A stretch of DNA of 64,000 nt from Massilia oculi (GTDB taxonomy: Bacteria; Pseudomonadota; Gammaproteobacteria; Burkholderiales; Burkholderiaceae_D), in assembly GCF_003143515.1 (NCBI RefSeq), contig NZ_CP029343.1:5394001-5458000 (forward strand). The letters run 5' to 3'. Positions within the stretch are counted from its first letter, which is position 1, and every line of letters begins with the position of its first letter. Under the pieces are notes generated by a model. The model was not told where the DNA came from. It searched no databases and saw nothing but the letters and a program-made list of their open reading frames with translations. The position numbers were made by a program, and so were the translations under genes. Below are positions 49,698 through 59,370 of this stretch, one piece after another.

Positions 49698-52058
49698 ATG
49701 ACTGACCCTTTGATCCAGCCAATGAAATCACAACCAGATCGTTTTGCCCTGCCGTTCATTCGTCGCAGCTTGATCGGCGCGGCCGTGCTGGCCTTGTGCG
49801 CCGGTAATGCGCTGGCCGCCAACCCGTTCGTCGTCAAGGATATCCGGGTCGAAGGCATCCAGCGGACCGAAGCAGGCACCGTGTTCAGCTATCTGCCGGT
49901 GCGCGTGGGCGAGACCTTCGACGACGCCAAGGCCTCGAGCGCGATCAAGGCACTGTACGCCACCGGCTTCTTCAAGGACATCCGCCTGGAGGAAGAAAAT
50001 GGCGTGCTGGTGGTGCTGGTCGAGGAGCGCCCGGCGATTTCGTCGGTCGATTTCACCGGCACCAAGGAATTCGAGAAGGACATGCTGGTCAAAGCGCTGG
50101 CCGAGATCGGCGTGGCCCAGACCCGCATCTTCGACAAGGCCTCGGTCGACCGCGCGGAGCAGGAGCTCAAGCGCCAGTACCTGTCGCATGGCCTGTACGG
50201 CGTCAAGATCACCACCACCGTGACCCCGATCGAGCGCAACCGCGTGACGGTCATGTTCAATATCGACGAGGGTGAGGTCGCCAAGATCAAGGGCATCAAC
50301 ATCATCGGCAACAAGGCCTTCAGCGACAAGCAGCTGCGCCAGCTGCTCGAACTGCGGCCGTCGGGCTGGTTCACCTGGTACTCGAAGGCCGACCAGTATT
50401 CCAAGCAAAAGCTGACCGGCGACCTGGAGACCATCAAGTCCTGGTACCTGAACCACGGCTACCTCGAAGCCAACGTCGAATCGACCCAGGTCTCGATCAC
50501 CCCCGACAAGCGCGACATCTACCTGACCCTCAACATCACCGAGGGCGAGCAGTACACCGTCTCGAGCGTCAAGCTCGAAGGCGAGATGTTCGGCCGCGAA
50601 GAGGAGCTCAAGGAGCTGATCGTGCTCCAGCCGGGCAAGACCTATGTCGGCGACCTGCAGGAAGCGACCAACAAGCTGATCGCCGACCGCCTGGGCACCT
50701 TCGGCTACGCCTTCGCCAACGTGACGGCCAACCCGGAACTCGACCGCGAGAAACGCGAAGTCGCGTTCACCTTCTTCGTCGATCCGGGCAAGCGCGCCTA
50801 TGTGCGCCACATGAACATCTCGGGCAACACGGTCACGCGCGACGAAGTCATCCGCCGCGAATTCCGCCAGTTCGAAAGCTCGTGGTACGACGCCAACCGC
50901 GTCAAGCTGTCGCGCGACCGCGTCGACCGCCTGGGCTACTTCAAGGACGTGAAGGTCGAGACGCCGGAGTCGCCCGGCACCTCGGACCAGGTGGACGTGA
51001 ACATCGCGGTCGAAGAAAAACCGACCGGTAACTTCATGATCGGCGGCGCCTTCTCGCAGTCCGAGAAGTTCACCTTCACCGCGTCGATCTCGCAGGCCAA
51101 CTTCGCCGGCAGCGGCAACACGGTCGGCATCGAACTGAATACCAGCAAGTACAACCGCACGATCGCGTTCTCCCAGACCAATCCGTACTTCACGGACGAC
51201 GGCATCTCGCGCGCGTTCTCGCTGTACCTGCGCACCTCGCGCCCACCGGCGCTGAACATCGGTTCGTACACCGTGCGCCAGATGGGCGGCAACCTGACCT
51301 TCGGCGTGCCGTTCTCCGAATCCGACACCGTCTATTTCGGCGCCGGCCTGGAACGCACCGAGCTGGAGACCGACCAGACCTCGCCGACGATCTACCAGAC
51401 CTTCGTGCGCCAGAACGGCGGCCCGGCCAGCGGCATCGGCAAGGCCACCACCAATGCGATCCCGCTGACCGCGGCCTGGGGTCGCGACACCCGCGACAGC
51501 GCCGTGACCCCGACCCGCGGCCGCTTCCAGCGCGCCAACTTCGAGATCGACGCCATCGGCGACGCCAAGTACTACCGGATGGTGTATGAACACCAGTGGT
51601 GGAAGCCGCTGACCCGCTGGATGACCCTGGCCCTGCGCGGCGAGTTCGACTACGGCAAGGGCATCGGCGGCAGCGCCTACCCGGTGTTCAAGAACTTCTA
51701 CGCGGGCGGCATCGGTTCGGTGCGCGGCTACGAGAGCTCGTCGCTGGGCGTGGTCGATCCGCGCTACTACGATGCGATCGGCGGCTCCAAGCGCATCATC
51801 GGCAATGCCGAGCTGCAGTTCCCGTTCCCGGGCAGCGGCACCGACCGCAGCCTGCGCTGGTTCACCTTCGTCGACGGCGGCCAGGTGTTCCAGGAAGACG
51901 CGAAGATCCGCTACGACGAGTTCCGCTACTCGGCCGGTATCGGCCTGTCCTGGATTTCCCCGGTCGGTCCGCTCAAGTTGAGTTATGCTAAGCCGCTGAA
52001 TTCACTGCCGGGCGACCGCCTGGAGCGCTTCCAGTTCCAGATGGGTACCGGCTTCTAA
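49698..52058 (+). CDS. bamA: Outer-membrane protein assembly factor BamA
   Basis: BamA inserts beta barrels in the outer membrane. The protein has 786 residues (778 if the ATG at 49722 is used, which begins the signal peptide MKSQPDRF). The signal is cleaved near ALA-ANPF. Five POTRA domains follow (from about 35 to 430), then a 16-stranded barrel. VRGYESS contains the VRGF/Y motif of the lid loop, and the C-terminus ends in Phe (FQMGTGF) as a barrel signal. It is placed between rseP and skp, as in E. coli. Confidence 0.97.
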   Translation: MTDPLIQPMKSQPDRFALPFIRRSLIGAAVLALCAGNALAANPFVVKDIRVEGIQRTEAGTVFSYLPVRVGETFDDAKASSAIKALYATGFFKDIRLEEENGVLVVLVEERPAISSVDFTGTKEFEKDMLVKALAEIGVAQTRIFDKASVDRAEQELKRQYLSHGLYGVKITTTVTPIERNRVTVMFNIDEGEVAKIKGINIIGNKAFSDKQLRQLLELRPSGWFTWYSKADQYSKQKLTGDLETIKSWYLNHGYLEANVESTQVSITPDKRDIYLTLNITEGEQYTVSSVKLEGEMFGREEELKELIVLQPGKTYVGDLQEATNKLIADRLGTFGYAFANVTANPELDREKREVAFTFFVDPGKRAYVRHMNISGNTVTRDEVIRREFRQFESSWYDANRVKLSRDRVDRLGYFKDVKVETPESPGTSDQVDVNIAVEEKPTGNFMIGGAFSQSEKFTFTASISQANFAGSGNTVGIELNTSKYNRTIAFSQTNPYFTDDGISRAFSLYLRTSRPPALNIGSYTVRQMGGNLTFGVPFSESDTVYFGAGLERTELETDQTSPTIYQTFVRQNGGPASGIGKATTNAIPLTAAWGRDTRDSAVTPTRGRFQRANFEIDAIGDAKYYRMVYEHQWWKPLTRWMTLALRGEFDYGKGIGGSAYPVFKNFYAGGIGSVRGYESSSLGVVDPRYYDAIGGSKRIIGNAELQFPFPGSGTDRSLRWFTFVDGGQVFQEDAKIRYDEFRYSAGIGLSWISPVGPLKLSYAKPLNSLPGDRLERFQFQMGTGF

Positions 52059-52097
52059 GCGGCCCACGGCGACCCGAAGAACGATTGCGAGAGACTT

Positions 52098-52649
52098 ATG
52101 TTGAAAAATCTGATTGACTCGCTGCCTGGTGGACGCAGGTCCACGGTTCGACCCGCGCTTGGCGCCTCGCTGCTGCTGGCCGCCGTATGCGCCGCTCCGC
52201 TGGCCCACGCGCAGGCGACCGTCAGCCGCATCGGCTTCGTCTACACCGAGCGCCTGATGACCGACTCCAAGATGGCCAAGGCGGCCGACGCCAAGCTGGC
52301 CGCCGAGTTCTCGAAGCGCCAGAAGGCGGTCGAGGAGATGGTCGGCAAGTACAAGCAGACGTCCGAGAAGTTCGACGCCGAAGCGGCGGGCCTGAATGAG
52401 CTCGACCGCACGCGCCGCGCGCGCGAGCTGTACAACATGCAGAAGGACGTCGAGCGCATGCAGCGCGAGTTCCAGGAAGACCTGCAGCAGCGCAAGAACG
52501 AAGAGCGCGCCGCGATCGCGCAAAAGGCCTACAAGCTGGTCGAGCAGGTCGCGGAACAGGAAAAACTCGACGCCGTGCTGGTCGAGGCGGCGTGGGTCAG
52601 CCCGCGCGTGGACATCACCGACAAGATCCTGAAACTGCTCGACAAATAA
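52098..52649 (+). CDS. skp: Periplasmic chaperone Skp/OmpH
   Basis: Skp shelters unfolded outer-membrane proteins between the inner membrane and BamA. The 183-residue protein has a signal peptide ending [18 protein letters not shown], then a long helical, charged middle region (the coiled-coil tentacles) from about 60 to 140. The family is divergent, so position and architecture carry much of the call. Confidence 0.9.
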   Translation: MLKNLIDSLPGGRRSTVRPALGASLLLAAVCAAPLAHAQATVSRIGFVYTERLMTDSKMAKAADAKLAAEFSKRQKAVEEMVGKYKQTSEKFDAEAAGLNELDRTRRARELYNMQKDVERMQREFQEDLQQRKNEERAAIAQKAYKLVEQVAEQEKLDAVLVEAAWVSPRVDITDKILKLLDK

Positions 52650-52686
52650 AGCAGTACCGATTTTGACTTACACTGGAAAGACCGAG

Positions 52687-53736
52687 ATGGGCATTCGACT
52701 GGGCGATTTGGTCGAGCGCTTCGGCGGACAGCTGGTGGGCAACCCGGACCTCGAGGTCCAGGCGATCGCCCCCCTGGACAGCGCCGGCGCTTCGCACATC
52801 AGCTTCCTCAGCAACAGCAAGCTGCGCGCACTGGCCGCGCAAAGCCAGGCGGCGGCGCTGATCCTCTCGCCGCTGGACGATCCGACGGTGGCCGCGACCT
52901 ATGAAGGCGCGCGCATCGTCACCACCAACCCTTACGCCTACTTCGCCCGCGCGGCGCAGTATTTCGTGTCGCTCACCGAGCAGGCGCCGGCGCCCGGCAT
53001 CCATCCGAGCGCCGTGGTCGACCCCGGCGCCACGGTCGATCCGACCGCCCACGTCGGGCCGCACGCGACGATCGAGGAGGGCGCCATTGTCGGCGCCCAC
53101 GCCGTGATCGGCGCCGGCTGCTTCATCGGCCGCGAGGCGGTGATCGGCGAATACACGCACCTGTTCGCGAACGTGACCTTCCATGCGCGCTGCCGCATCG
53201 GCAAGCGCGGCATCCTGCATTCGGGCGCGGTGATCGGCACCGACGGCTTCGGCTTCGCCGTCGAAGCCGGCGCCTACATCAAGATCCCGCAGACCGGCCG
53301 CGTGCTGATCGGCGACGACGTCGACATCGGCGCCAACACCACGATTGACCGCGGCGCGCTGGACGACACCGTGATCGAAGACGGCGTGAAGCTCGACAAC
53401 CAGATCCAGATCGGCCACAACTGCCGCATCGGCGCGCACACCGCGATGGCCGGCTGCGTCGGCGTGGCCGGCAGCGCCAAGATCGGCAGCCGCTGCACCT
53501 TCGGCGGCGCCGCCATGGTGCTGGGCCACCTCGAAATCGCCGACAACGTCCATATCTCCTCGGGCAGCATGGTGTCGCGCTCGGTCCTCGAACCGGGCCA
53601 GTATACCGGCTTCTACCCCTTGGCCAAGAACGCCGAATGGGAACGCAGCGCGGCGATCGTGCGCAATCTCGATTCGATGCGCGCCAAGATCCGCACGCTC
53701 GAGAAAACCATCAGAAACCTGACAGAACAAAAATGA
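52687..53736 (+). CDS. lpxD: UDP-3-O-acylglucosamine N-acyltransferase
   Basis: LpxD adds the second acyl chain in lipid A synthesis. The 349-residue enzyme has an N-terminal uridine-binding domain and a left-handed beta helix of hexapeptide repeats ([19 protein letters not shown] and on). A likely catalytic His lies in [12 protein letters not shown] 52687 starts at [13 protein letters not shown]; the TTG at 52663 is less likely. The stop overlaps the fabZ start (ATGA). Confidence 0.97.
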   Translation: MGIRLGDLVERFGGQLVGNPDLEVQAIAPLDSAGASHISFLSNSKLRALAAQSQAAALILSPLDDPTVAATYEGARIVTTNPYAYFARAAQYFVSLTEQAPAPGIHPSAVVDPGATVDPTAHVGPHATIEEGAIVGAHAVIGAGCFIGREAVIGEYTHLFANVTFHARCRIGKRGILHSGAVIGTDGFGFAVEAGAYIKIPQTGRVLIGDDVDIGANTTIDRGALDDTVIEDGVKLDNQIQIGHNCRIGAHTAMAGCVGVAGSAKIGSRCTFGGAAMVLGHLEIADNVHISSGSMVSRSVLEPGQYTGFYPLAKNAEWERSAAIVRNLDSMRAKIRTLEKTIRNLTEQK

Positions 53737-54230
53737 CCACTCCAGAACTCAAGACCCTCGACATCACCCAGATCAAGGAATACCTGCCGCACCGCTATCC
53801 GCTGCTGCTGGTCGACCGCGTGCTGGACGTCGAACTGGGCAAGCGCATCGTCGCGATCAAGAACGTCACCGTCAACGAAGAATTCTTCAACGGCCACTTC
53901 CCGCACAAGCCGGTGATGCCGGGCGTCTTGATGATCGAAGCGATGGCGCAGACCGCGGCCATCCTGTCGTTCATGACCATGAACGTCAAGCCCGACGAAA
54001 ACTCGGTGGTGTACTTCGTCGGCATCGACAACGCGCGCTTCAAGCGTCCGGTCGAGCCGGGCGACCAGCTGCGCATGGAAATCGAGATCCTGCGTGTCGC
54101 GCGCGGCATCTGGAAGTACAAGGCGGTGGCGACCGTCGACGGCAAGGTGGCGGTCGAGGGTGAACTGATGTGCACCATCCGCGGCGCCGCCGAAGCGACC
54201 ATGAAGGGCCCGGAAGGCGCGGCGCAGTAA
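53733..54230 (+). CDS. fabZ: 3-hydroxyacyl-ACP dehydratase FabZ
   Basis: FabZ dehydrates beta-hydroxyacyl-ACP and competes with LpxA for beta-hydroxymyristoyl-ACP. The 165-residue hot-dog protein has [33 protein letters not shown] with the catalytic His and Glu. The start overlaps lpxD by four bases and a longer frame from 53637 inside lpxD is rejected. Confidence 0.98.
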   Translation: MTTPELKTLDITQIKEYLPHRYPLLLVDRVLDVELGKRIVAIKNVTVNEEFFNGHFPHKPVMPGVLMIEAMAQTAAILSFMTMNVKPDENSVVYFVGIDNARFKRPVEPGDQLRMEIEILRVARGIWKYKAVATVDGKVAVEGELMCTIRGAAEATMKGPEGAAQ

Positions 54231-54242
54231 GGGGAGTACGAG

Positions 54243-55031
54243 ATGAGCAAAATCCATTCGACCGCGATCGTCGATCCGAAGGCGGAGCTGGACAGCTCGG
54301 TCGAGGTCGGCCCGTATTCGATCATCGGGCCGAATGTGCGCATCGATGCCGGCACCGTGGTCGGCCCGCACGTGGTCATCGAGGGCCACACCACGATCGG
54401 CAAGGACAACAAGTTTTTCCAGTTCTGCTCGATCGGCGGCGCGCCGCAGGACAAGAAGTGGAACGGCGAACCGACCCGCCTGGAAGTGGGCGACCGCAAC
54501 ACGGTGCGCGAATTCGTCACCTTCAACCTGGGCACGGTCCAGGACGAAGGCGTCACCCGCGTCGGCAGCGACAACTGGATCTCGGCCTACGTCCACGTGG
54601 CGCACGACTGCCAGGTGGGCAGCAACACGATCTTCTCGAACAACGCCCAGCTCGCGGGTCACGTGCAGGTGGGTGACTGGGCCATCCTGTCGGGCTATGC
54701 CGGCGTGCACCAGTTCTGCAAGATCGGCGCCCATGCCTTCATCGGCATGTACACCAGCCTGACCCAGGACGTACCGCCCTATGTGCTCGTCTCCGGCAAT
54801 CCGGCCGGCGCGCGCGGCGTGAACCTCGAGGGCCTCAAGCGTCGCGGCTTCACGCGCGAGCAGCTCGACGGCATCCGCAGCGCGTACAAGCTGCTGTACC
54901 GCTCGAACCTGACCCTGGAAGAGGCCAAGACGGCCCTCCAGGCCGAGGAAGAGCGCCTGCCGGCGGCCAGCGCAGACATTCGCCTGCTGCGCGAATTTCT
55001 CGGCACCGCCACCCGTGGCATCGTCCGCTAG
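54243..55031 (+). CDS. lpxA: UDP-N-acetylglucosamine acyltransferase
   Basis: LpxA catalyses the first step of lipid A synthesis. The 262-residue protein is a left-handed beta helix of hexapeptide repeats. The conserved VAHDCQVG has the catalytic His, followed by NNAQLAGHVQVGDW and GVHQFCKIG. A helical C-terminal domain closes the trimer. It starts 12 bases after fabZ. Confidence 0.98.
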   Translation: MSKIHSTAIVDPKAELDSSVEVGPYSIIGPNVRIDAGTVVGPHVVIEGHTTIGKDNKFFQFCSIGGAPQDKKWNGEPTRLEVGDRNTVREFVTFNLGTVQDEGVTRVGSDNWISAYVHVAHDCQVGSNTIFSNNAQLAGHVQVGDWAILSGYAGVHQFCKIGAHAFIGMYTSLTQDVPPYVLVSGNPAGARGVNLEGLKRRGFTREQLDGIRSAYKLLYRSNLTLEEAKTALQAEEERLPAASADIRLLREFLGTATRGIVR

Positions 55032-55035
55032 CGAG

Positions 55036-56211
55036 ATGAAGAACGACGTTTCGCTGGCGTTGGTGGCCGGCGAGGCGTCCGGCGACATGCTCGCCGCGCG
55101 CCTGCTGGCCGGCCTGCGGCCGCATCTTCCCCAGGCCCGCTTCCACGGTATCGGCGGGCCGCGCATGATCGAGCAGGGCATGGTGAGCGACGTCCCGATG
55201 GACACGCTCACGGTGCGCGGCCTGTTCGAAGTCATTCCCCGCTATCCTGAACTGAAACGCATCCAGAGCCGGCTGCGCGACCGTCTCATCGCAGAGCGCC
55301 CGAGCGCCTTCATCGGCGCCGACTATCCCGGCTTCAATCTCGGCCTCGAAGAGCAGCTGCGCGCCGCCGGCATCCCGACCGTGCACTTCATCGGGCCGCA
55401 GATCTGGGCCTGGCGCGGCGGGCGGATCAAGAAGATCCAGCGCGCGGTCTCGCACATGCTGGTGATCTTTCCGTTCGAGGAAGCGATCTATCGCGAGGCC
55501 GGGGTGCCGGTGACGTATATCGGGCATCCGCTGGCCGAGACCATTCCGCTGGTCCCGGACGTCGCCGCGGCGCGCCGCGCGCTCGGCCTGCATCCGGATG
55601 CGCGCGTGGTGACGGTGATGCCGGGCAGCCGCATGGGCGAGCTGAAATACCTGGCCGAGCCGTTCATCCGCGCGGTCAAGCTCCTGGGTGCGCGCGATCC
55701 GGGCTTGACCTTCGTGGTGCCGATGGTCGGCGAACGCCAGCGCGCCTACTTCGACGAGCTCGTGGTCCAGGCGGGATTGCAGGACGTCGAACTGCAGGTG
55801 ACCGCCGCCGGCTCGCACACGGCGATCGCCGCCGCCGACGCGGTGCTGGTCGCCTCCGGCACCGCGACCCTGGAGGTAGCGCTGTTCAAGAAGCCGATGG
55901 TCATCGCCTATAAAGTGATGGCGGCGTCGTATGCGATCATGCGCCACATGGGTTACCAGCCGTGGATCGGCCTGCCGAACATCCTGGCGCGCGAGTTCCT
56001 GGTGCCGGAGCTGATCCAGCATGCGGCCTCGCCCGAAGCGATGGCCGACGCCGTGTGGGCCCAGCTGCAGGATGCGGCCGGGCGCGACAGGCTGGCCGGG
56101 CGCTTCCTGGAGATGCACCACAGCCTGCTGCGCGACAGTGCGCGCGAGAGCGCCGAGGCGGTATTGAAAGTGATAGGCCGCGATGCGCATGTGTCGCGCG
56201 AACCGACATGA
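55036..56211 (+). CDS. lpxB: Lipid-A-disaccharide synthase
   Basis: LpxB joins UDP-2,3-diacylglucosamine and lipid X to form the lipid A disaccharide. The 391-residue glycosyltransferase begins [18 protein letters not shown], and has [35 protein letters not shown] and [15 protein letters not shown] 55036 lies five bases after the lpxA stop; a GTG at 55015 inside lpxA is the alternative. It overlaps rnhB by ATGA. Confidence 0.96.
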   Translation: MKNDVSLALVAGEASGDMLAARLLAGLRPHLPQARFHGIGGPRMIEQGMVSDVPMDTLTVRGLFEVIPRYPELKRIQSRLRDRLIAERPSAFIGADYPGFNLGLEEQLRAAGIPTVHFIGPQIWAWRGGRIKKIQRAVSHMLVIFPFEEAIYREAGVPVTYIGHPLAETIPLVPDVAAARRALGLHPDARVVTVMPGSRMGELKYLAEPFIRAVKLLGARDPGLTFVVPMVGERQRAYFDELVVQAGLQDVELQVTAAGSHTAIAAADAVLVASGTATLEVALFKKPMVIAYKVMAASYAIMRHMGYQPWIGLPNILAREFLVPELIQHAASPEAMADAVWAQLQDAAGRDRLAGRFLEMHHSLLRDSARESAEAVLKVIGRDAHVSREPT

Positions 56212-56885
56212 GAAAGAAGAAAGTCAACCTGTATCCCGGCCTGCCGCCGAGGCTTCGGCCGTTCACCGAGCTCGATATCGTCTGCGGCGTGGACGAGGCC
56301 GGGCGTGGTCCGCTGGCCGGGCCGGTGTTCGCCGCCGCCGTCATCCTCGATCCGCTGCGGCCGATCGAGGGCCTGCGCGATTCGAAAAAACTGACCGAGG
56401 CGCGGCGCGACGAACTCGCGCCCCTGATCCGCGAGCATGCGCTGGCCTGGGCCATCGCCGAATGCTCGTGCGAAGAGATCGACAGCATCAACATCCTGCA
56501 GGCGACCATGCTGGCGATGCGGCGGGCGGTGGAGGCGCTGCAGACGGTGCCGACGCTGGCCCTGATCGACGGCAACCGCTGCCCGCAGATGGCGGTGCGC
56601 GCGCATGCGATCGTGGAGGGCGACGACAAGGTCAACGCCATCTCGGCCGCCTCGATCCTGGCCAAGACGGCGCGTGACGCCGCGCTGGTGCGCCTGCACG
56701 ATCTCTATCCGCAATACGGCTTCGACCAGCACAAGGGTTACGGCACGCCGCTGCACCTGGAGCGCCTGCGCCGGCACGGCCCATCGCCGGCGCACCGCCG
56801 TTCGTTCGCGCCGGTGCGCAGCCTGCTGCAGGTCGACCTGTTTGCAGAACTCAGTGGCCACATGACTGAAGCAGAAGCAGTATGA
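56208..56885 (+). CDS. rnhB: Ribonuclease HII
   Basis: RNase HII removes ribonucleotides from DNA. The 225-residue protein has the acidic catalytic residues in [15 protein letters not shown] (Asp, Glu), LIDGN (Asp) and SILAKTARD (Asp), and [25 protein letters not shown] near the C-terminus. It starts within the lpxB stop and its own stop overlaps the next gene by four bases, so lpxB-rnhB-methyltransferase are coupled. Confidence 0.97.
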   Translation: MRKKKVNLYPGLPPRLRPFTELDIVCGVDEAGRGPLAGPVFAAAVILDPLRPIEGLRDSKKLTEARRDELAPLIREHALAWAIAECSCEEIDSINILQATMLAMRRAVEALQTVPTLALIDGNRCPQMAVRAHAIVEGDDKVNAISAASILAKTARDAALVRLHDLYPQYGFDQHKGYGTPLHLERLRRHGPSPAHRRSFAPVRSLLQVDLFAELSGHMTEAEAV

Positions 56886-57667
56886 AAACCATCAGCTCGC
56901 GCGAAAACGCGTTCTACAAGGACCTGAAAAGCCTGGCCACCAGCTCGCAGGCGCGGCGCAAGGCCGGACAGAGCCTGCTGGACGGCGTGCACCTGTGCCA
57001 GAGCTGGCTCGACCTGCGCGGCGCGCCGCGTCACGGCGTGGTGTCGGAAGGCGCGCTCGGCAACCACGAAGTGCAGGCCATCGTCGCGCGCTGCGAGGCC
57101 CTGCGCGCGCCGGTGACGGCGCTGCCCGATGCGCTGTTCAACACCGTCAGCCAGGTCGAGCACGGTGTGCACCTGCTGTTCGTGATCGATTCGCCGCAGC
57201 CATCGGCGGCGCCGGCCCTGGTGGGGCCGAGCGTGCTGCTCGATGGCGTGCAGGATCCGGGCAATGTCGGTTCGATCCTGCGCAGCGCGGCGGCTTCCGG
57301 CATCAAGCAGGTCTACTGCAGCCCCGGCACCGCGTTGTGCTGGTCGCCGAAGGTGCTGCGCGCGGCAATGGGCGCGCACTTCGTGCTGGAGATTTTCGAA
57401 CAGATTGAACTGGCGCCGCTGGTGCGCGCCGCGAAGGTCCCGGTGCTGGCCACCAGCGGCTATGCGGCCGAGCGGCTGTATGCGATGGACCTGCGCCAGC
57501 CGGTGGCCTGGGTGCTCGGTCACGAAGGGCAGGGCGTGTCGGATGAACTGTTGACGCTTGCCACGCACCGGGTCGCGGTGCCGCATGCGGGCCAGGTCGA
57601 GTCGCTCAACGTCGCCGCCTGCGCGGCCGTGTGCTTCTTCGAGGGTCTGCGCCAGCAGCAAGTTTAA
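56882..57667 (+). CDS. TrmH/SpoU family RNA 2'-O-methyltransferase
   Basis: The 261-residue SPOUT methyltransferase likely modifies a ribose in rRNA. It has an N-terminal substrate-binding domain ([20 protein letters not shown]), then motif 1 [20 protein letters not shown], motif 2 [11 protein letters not shown] and motif 3 [18 protein letters not shown], which together form the trefoil-knot SAM site. The exact target is not clear; RlmB-like is the nearest type. Last of the coupled lipid A group. Confidence 0.94.
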   Translation: MKTISSRENAFYKDLKSLATSSQARRKAGQSLLDGVHLCQSWLDLRGAPRHGVVSEGALGNHEVQAIVARCEALRAPVTALPDALFNTVSQVEHGVHLLFVIDSPQPSAAPALVGPSVLLDGVQDPGNVGSILRSAAASGIKQVYCSPGTALCWSPKVLRAAMGAHFVLEIFEQIELAPLVRAAKVPVLATSGYAAERLYAMDLRQPVAWVLGHEGQGVSDELLTLATHRVAVPHAGQVESLNVAACAAVCFFEGLRQQQV

Positions 57668-57723
57668 GTATGGACGGTTTCCCGCGCATCGCGTAGGCTG
57701 GCGGCTGGGAAACTGGAGCAACG

Positions 57724-58932
57724 ATGGACATCGCGCATTTGCATTTTTTGGTGGCACAATCCGACCCGGCCCAGCGCAGGGCGCTAGTGGACTTGCTGGG
57801 CAATCTCGGGGCCAGCCGCGTCACCGAGGTACCGGACGGGCATCTCGCGCTGCAGACCCTGGAGGCCGGCCTGGCGCCGGCGGTGAACGTCGCCATCGTC
57901 GATCTCGCGCTGCCGGGCATGGATGGCCTGGAGCTGATCCGCAAGCTGGGAGAGATGCAGGTCGAGACCCAGGCGCCGGCGCGCCTGGTGGTGACGGGCG
58001 CACAGCCCGCCGACCTGCTGTTCTCGGTCGAGACCCTGGCCCAGGCCTATGGCGTCGAGCTGCTGGGAGCGATCGCCAGGCCGGTCACCGCCGCCAAACT
58101 GAAGCCGCTGCTCGACAACTACGCCCCGCTGGCGCGCCCGCCGCGCAATCCCGGCGGCCCGCGCTTCACCTTCCAGCAGATCGGCATCGGCCTGCAGAAG
58201 CGCCAGTTCGAGCCCTTCTTCCAGCCGAAGATCGAGCTCGCGACCGGCCAGGTGAAAGGCCTGGAAGCCTTCGCCCGCTGGCGCCATCCCGAGCACGGCG
58301 TGCTGGGCCCTGCATCCTTCATGGAAGCGCTGGAAGAAAGCGGCCGTATCGACTTCCTGGACTGGAGCATGATCGAATTGTCGGTGGAGCGCTGCCGCTG
58401 GTTCCAGGAGCAGGGCATCCCGGTCCCGATCTCGCTGAACATCGCCCCCGAGACGCTGGCCCATCCGGCCTTCGTGCGCCAGATCGTGGCCTCGCTGGAA
58501 CGCCACAAGGTCCTGCCCGACTACATCACCTTCGAACTGCCGGAATCGTCGATCCTGAACACGAACCCCGACTTCATCGAACGCCTGGTCCGCCTTCGGA
58601 TGATGGGCTTCGGCCTGGCGATCGACGACTACGGCACGGGAAGATCGAACCTGCAGCTGCTGGCGCGCATCCCCTTCACCGAACTGAAAATCGACCGCAG
58701 CTTCGTCGACGGCGCCTCGAAGCGCCGCCCGCTGGGAACGGTCCTGCGCAGCTGCCTGAGCCTGGCCCATAGTCTGGATCGGATGTCGGTCGCCGTCGGC
58801 GTCGAAACCCGCCAGGACTGGGACTTCCTCCAAAGCCTCGGTTGCACCTACGCCCAGGGCTACCACATCGCCAACCCCATGGAAGCCACCGCCTTCCCCA
58901 CTTGGCTCGCCGACTGGCGCCAATTCTTCTAA
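57724..58932 (+). CDS. Response-regulator EAL-domain protein (probable cyclic-di-GMP phosphodiesterase)
   Basis: The protein has 402 residues. An N-terminal receiver domain (about 7-125) has Asp60 in AIVDLALPG. The EAL domain (about 150-400) has EAF at 181-183 instead of EAL, with the conserved Glu kept. The other catalytic positions look kept: Asn in SLNIAP, Glu in FELPESS, Asp pair in IDDYGTG, Lys in ELKIDRSF and Glu in VGVET. It may therefore hydrolyse cyclic-di-GMP despite the altered motif. No partner kinase is adjacent. Downstream is a gene-free repeat region. Confidence 0.92.
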   Translation: MDIAHLHFLVAQSDPAQRRALVDLLGNLGASRVTEVPDGHLALQTLEAGLAPAVNVAIVDLALPGMDGLELIRKLGEMQVETQAPARLVVTGAQPADLLFSVETLAQAYGVELLGAIARPVTAAKLKPLLDNYAPLARPPRNPGGPRFTFQQIGIGLQKRQFEPFFQPKIELATGQVKGLEAFARWRHPEHGVLGPASFMEALEESGRIDFLDWSMIELSVERCRWFQEQGIPVPISLNIAPETLAHPAFVRQIVASLERHKVLPDYITFELPESSILNTNPDFIERLVRLRMMGFGLAIDDYGTGRSNLQLLARIPFTELKIDRSFVDGASKRRPLGTVLRSCLSLAHSLDRMSVAVGVETRQDWDFLQSLGCTYAQGYHIANPMEATAFPTWLADWRQFF

Positions 58933-58938
58933 CCCCCA

Positions 58939-58957
58939 TTAGGGTCAGAGTAAAATT
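58939..58957 (+). repeat. Repeat nest element R1 (diverged)
   Basis: TTAGGGTCAGAGTAAAATT is a variant of the AGGGTCGGAGTCGAATTG unit that recurs five more times before ppsR. It stands alone without an inverted partner and starts seven bases after the EAL gene stop. Confidence 0.7.
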
Positions 58958-58993
58958 ATTGAGCAATTTCCCAAATTCGGCCCGCAAATAAAA

Positions 58994-59009
58994 AGGGTCG
59001 GAGTCGAAT
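58994..59009 (+). repeat. Repeat nest element R2
   Basis: AGGGTCGGAGTCGAAT matches the repeat unit exactly over 16 bases, in direct orientation, without a nearby inverted partner. A near-match TTGGCCAATTACTCAATGG follows. Confidence 0.75.
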
Positions 59010-59035
59010 AGTTGGCCAATTACTCAATGGATAAT

Positions 59036-59099
59036 TAGGGTCGGAGTCGAATTGGCGGCTCAGCCGTTAATGTTGTCAAACAATTCGACTCCGACCCTA
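59036..59099. repeat. Perfect 19-bp inverted repeat cassette A (R3/R3')
   Basis: TAGGGTCGGAGTCGAATTG (59036-59054) and its exact reverse complement (59081-59099) enclose 26 bases ending in GTTGTCAAA. The same inner tail appears in cassette B, so A and B are copies of one 60-odd base unit. No open reading frame lies inside. It looks like a small non-autonomous element. Confidence 0.85.
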
Positions 59100-59205
59100 T
59101 TTAGTTTTTTGGTGATATAGCGCTAACACGCGGAGGTGTTTGTCCTCTGCGGAATCTTGTTTCCCGAGTGGTCGGCCGCCGGTGCTCGAACTGCCAAAAA
59201 TAATG

Positions 59206-59268
59206 AGGGTCGGAGTAGAATTGCTGAGCAATTCTTTGAAGTTGTCAAACAATTCGACTCCGACCCTA
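59206..59268. repeat. Inverted repeat cassette B (R4/R4')
   Basis: AGGGTCGGAGTAGAATTG (59206-59223) faces CAATTCGACTCCGACCCTA (59250-59268), with one mismatch across the stem. The inner tail GTTGTCAAA is shared with cassette A. The stretch 59101-59205 between the cassettes contains no recognisable gene; the 65-codon antisense frame across here is made of the repeats. Confidence 0.85.
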
Positions 59269-59345
59269 ATTAATGTGCACGAGCTTTCAGGCAAGCAGAG
59301 GCTGGCTTGTGCAGAATAAATGTGCGCACAAAAATCTTTCCTGAT

Positions 59346-59363
59346 AATTCGACACTGACCCTA
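59346..59363 (-). repeat. Repeat nest element R5 (inverted, diverged)
   Basis: AATTCGACACTGACCCTA is a diverged reverse-complement copy that ends eight bases before the ppsR stop. With R1 at the other end it brackets the whole 440-base gene-free region with the same outward element. Confidence 0.65.
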
Positions 59364-59370
59364 CTGGGAG

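Noticed and set aside
59097..59294. Small antisense frame of 65 codons in the repeat nest
   Set aside because: Its sequence comes from the repeat arms (RVGVELFDN and SNSTPTL); no start signal or similarity supports it.
58933..59370. CRISPR array
   Set aside because: The repeats occur in both orientations, as inverted pairs with unequal spacing, and no cas gene is near.
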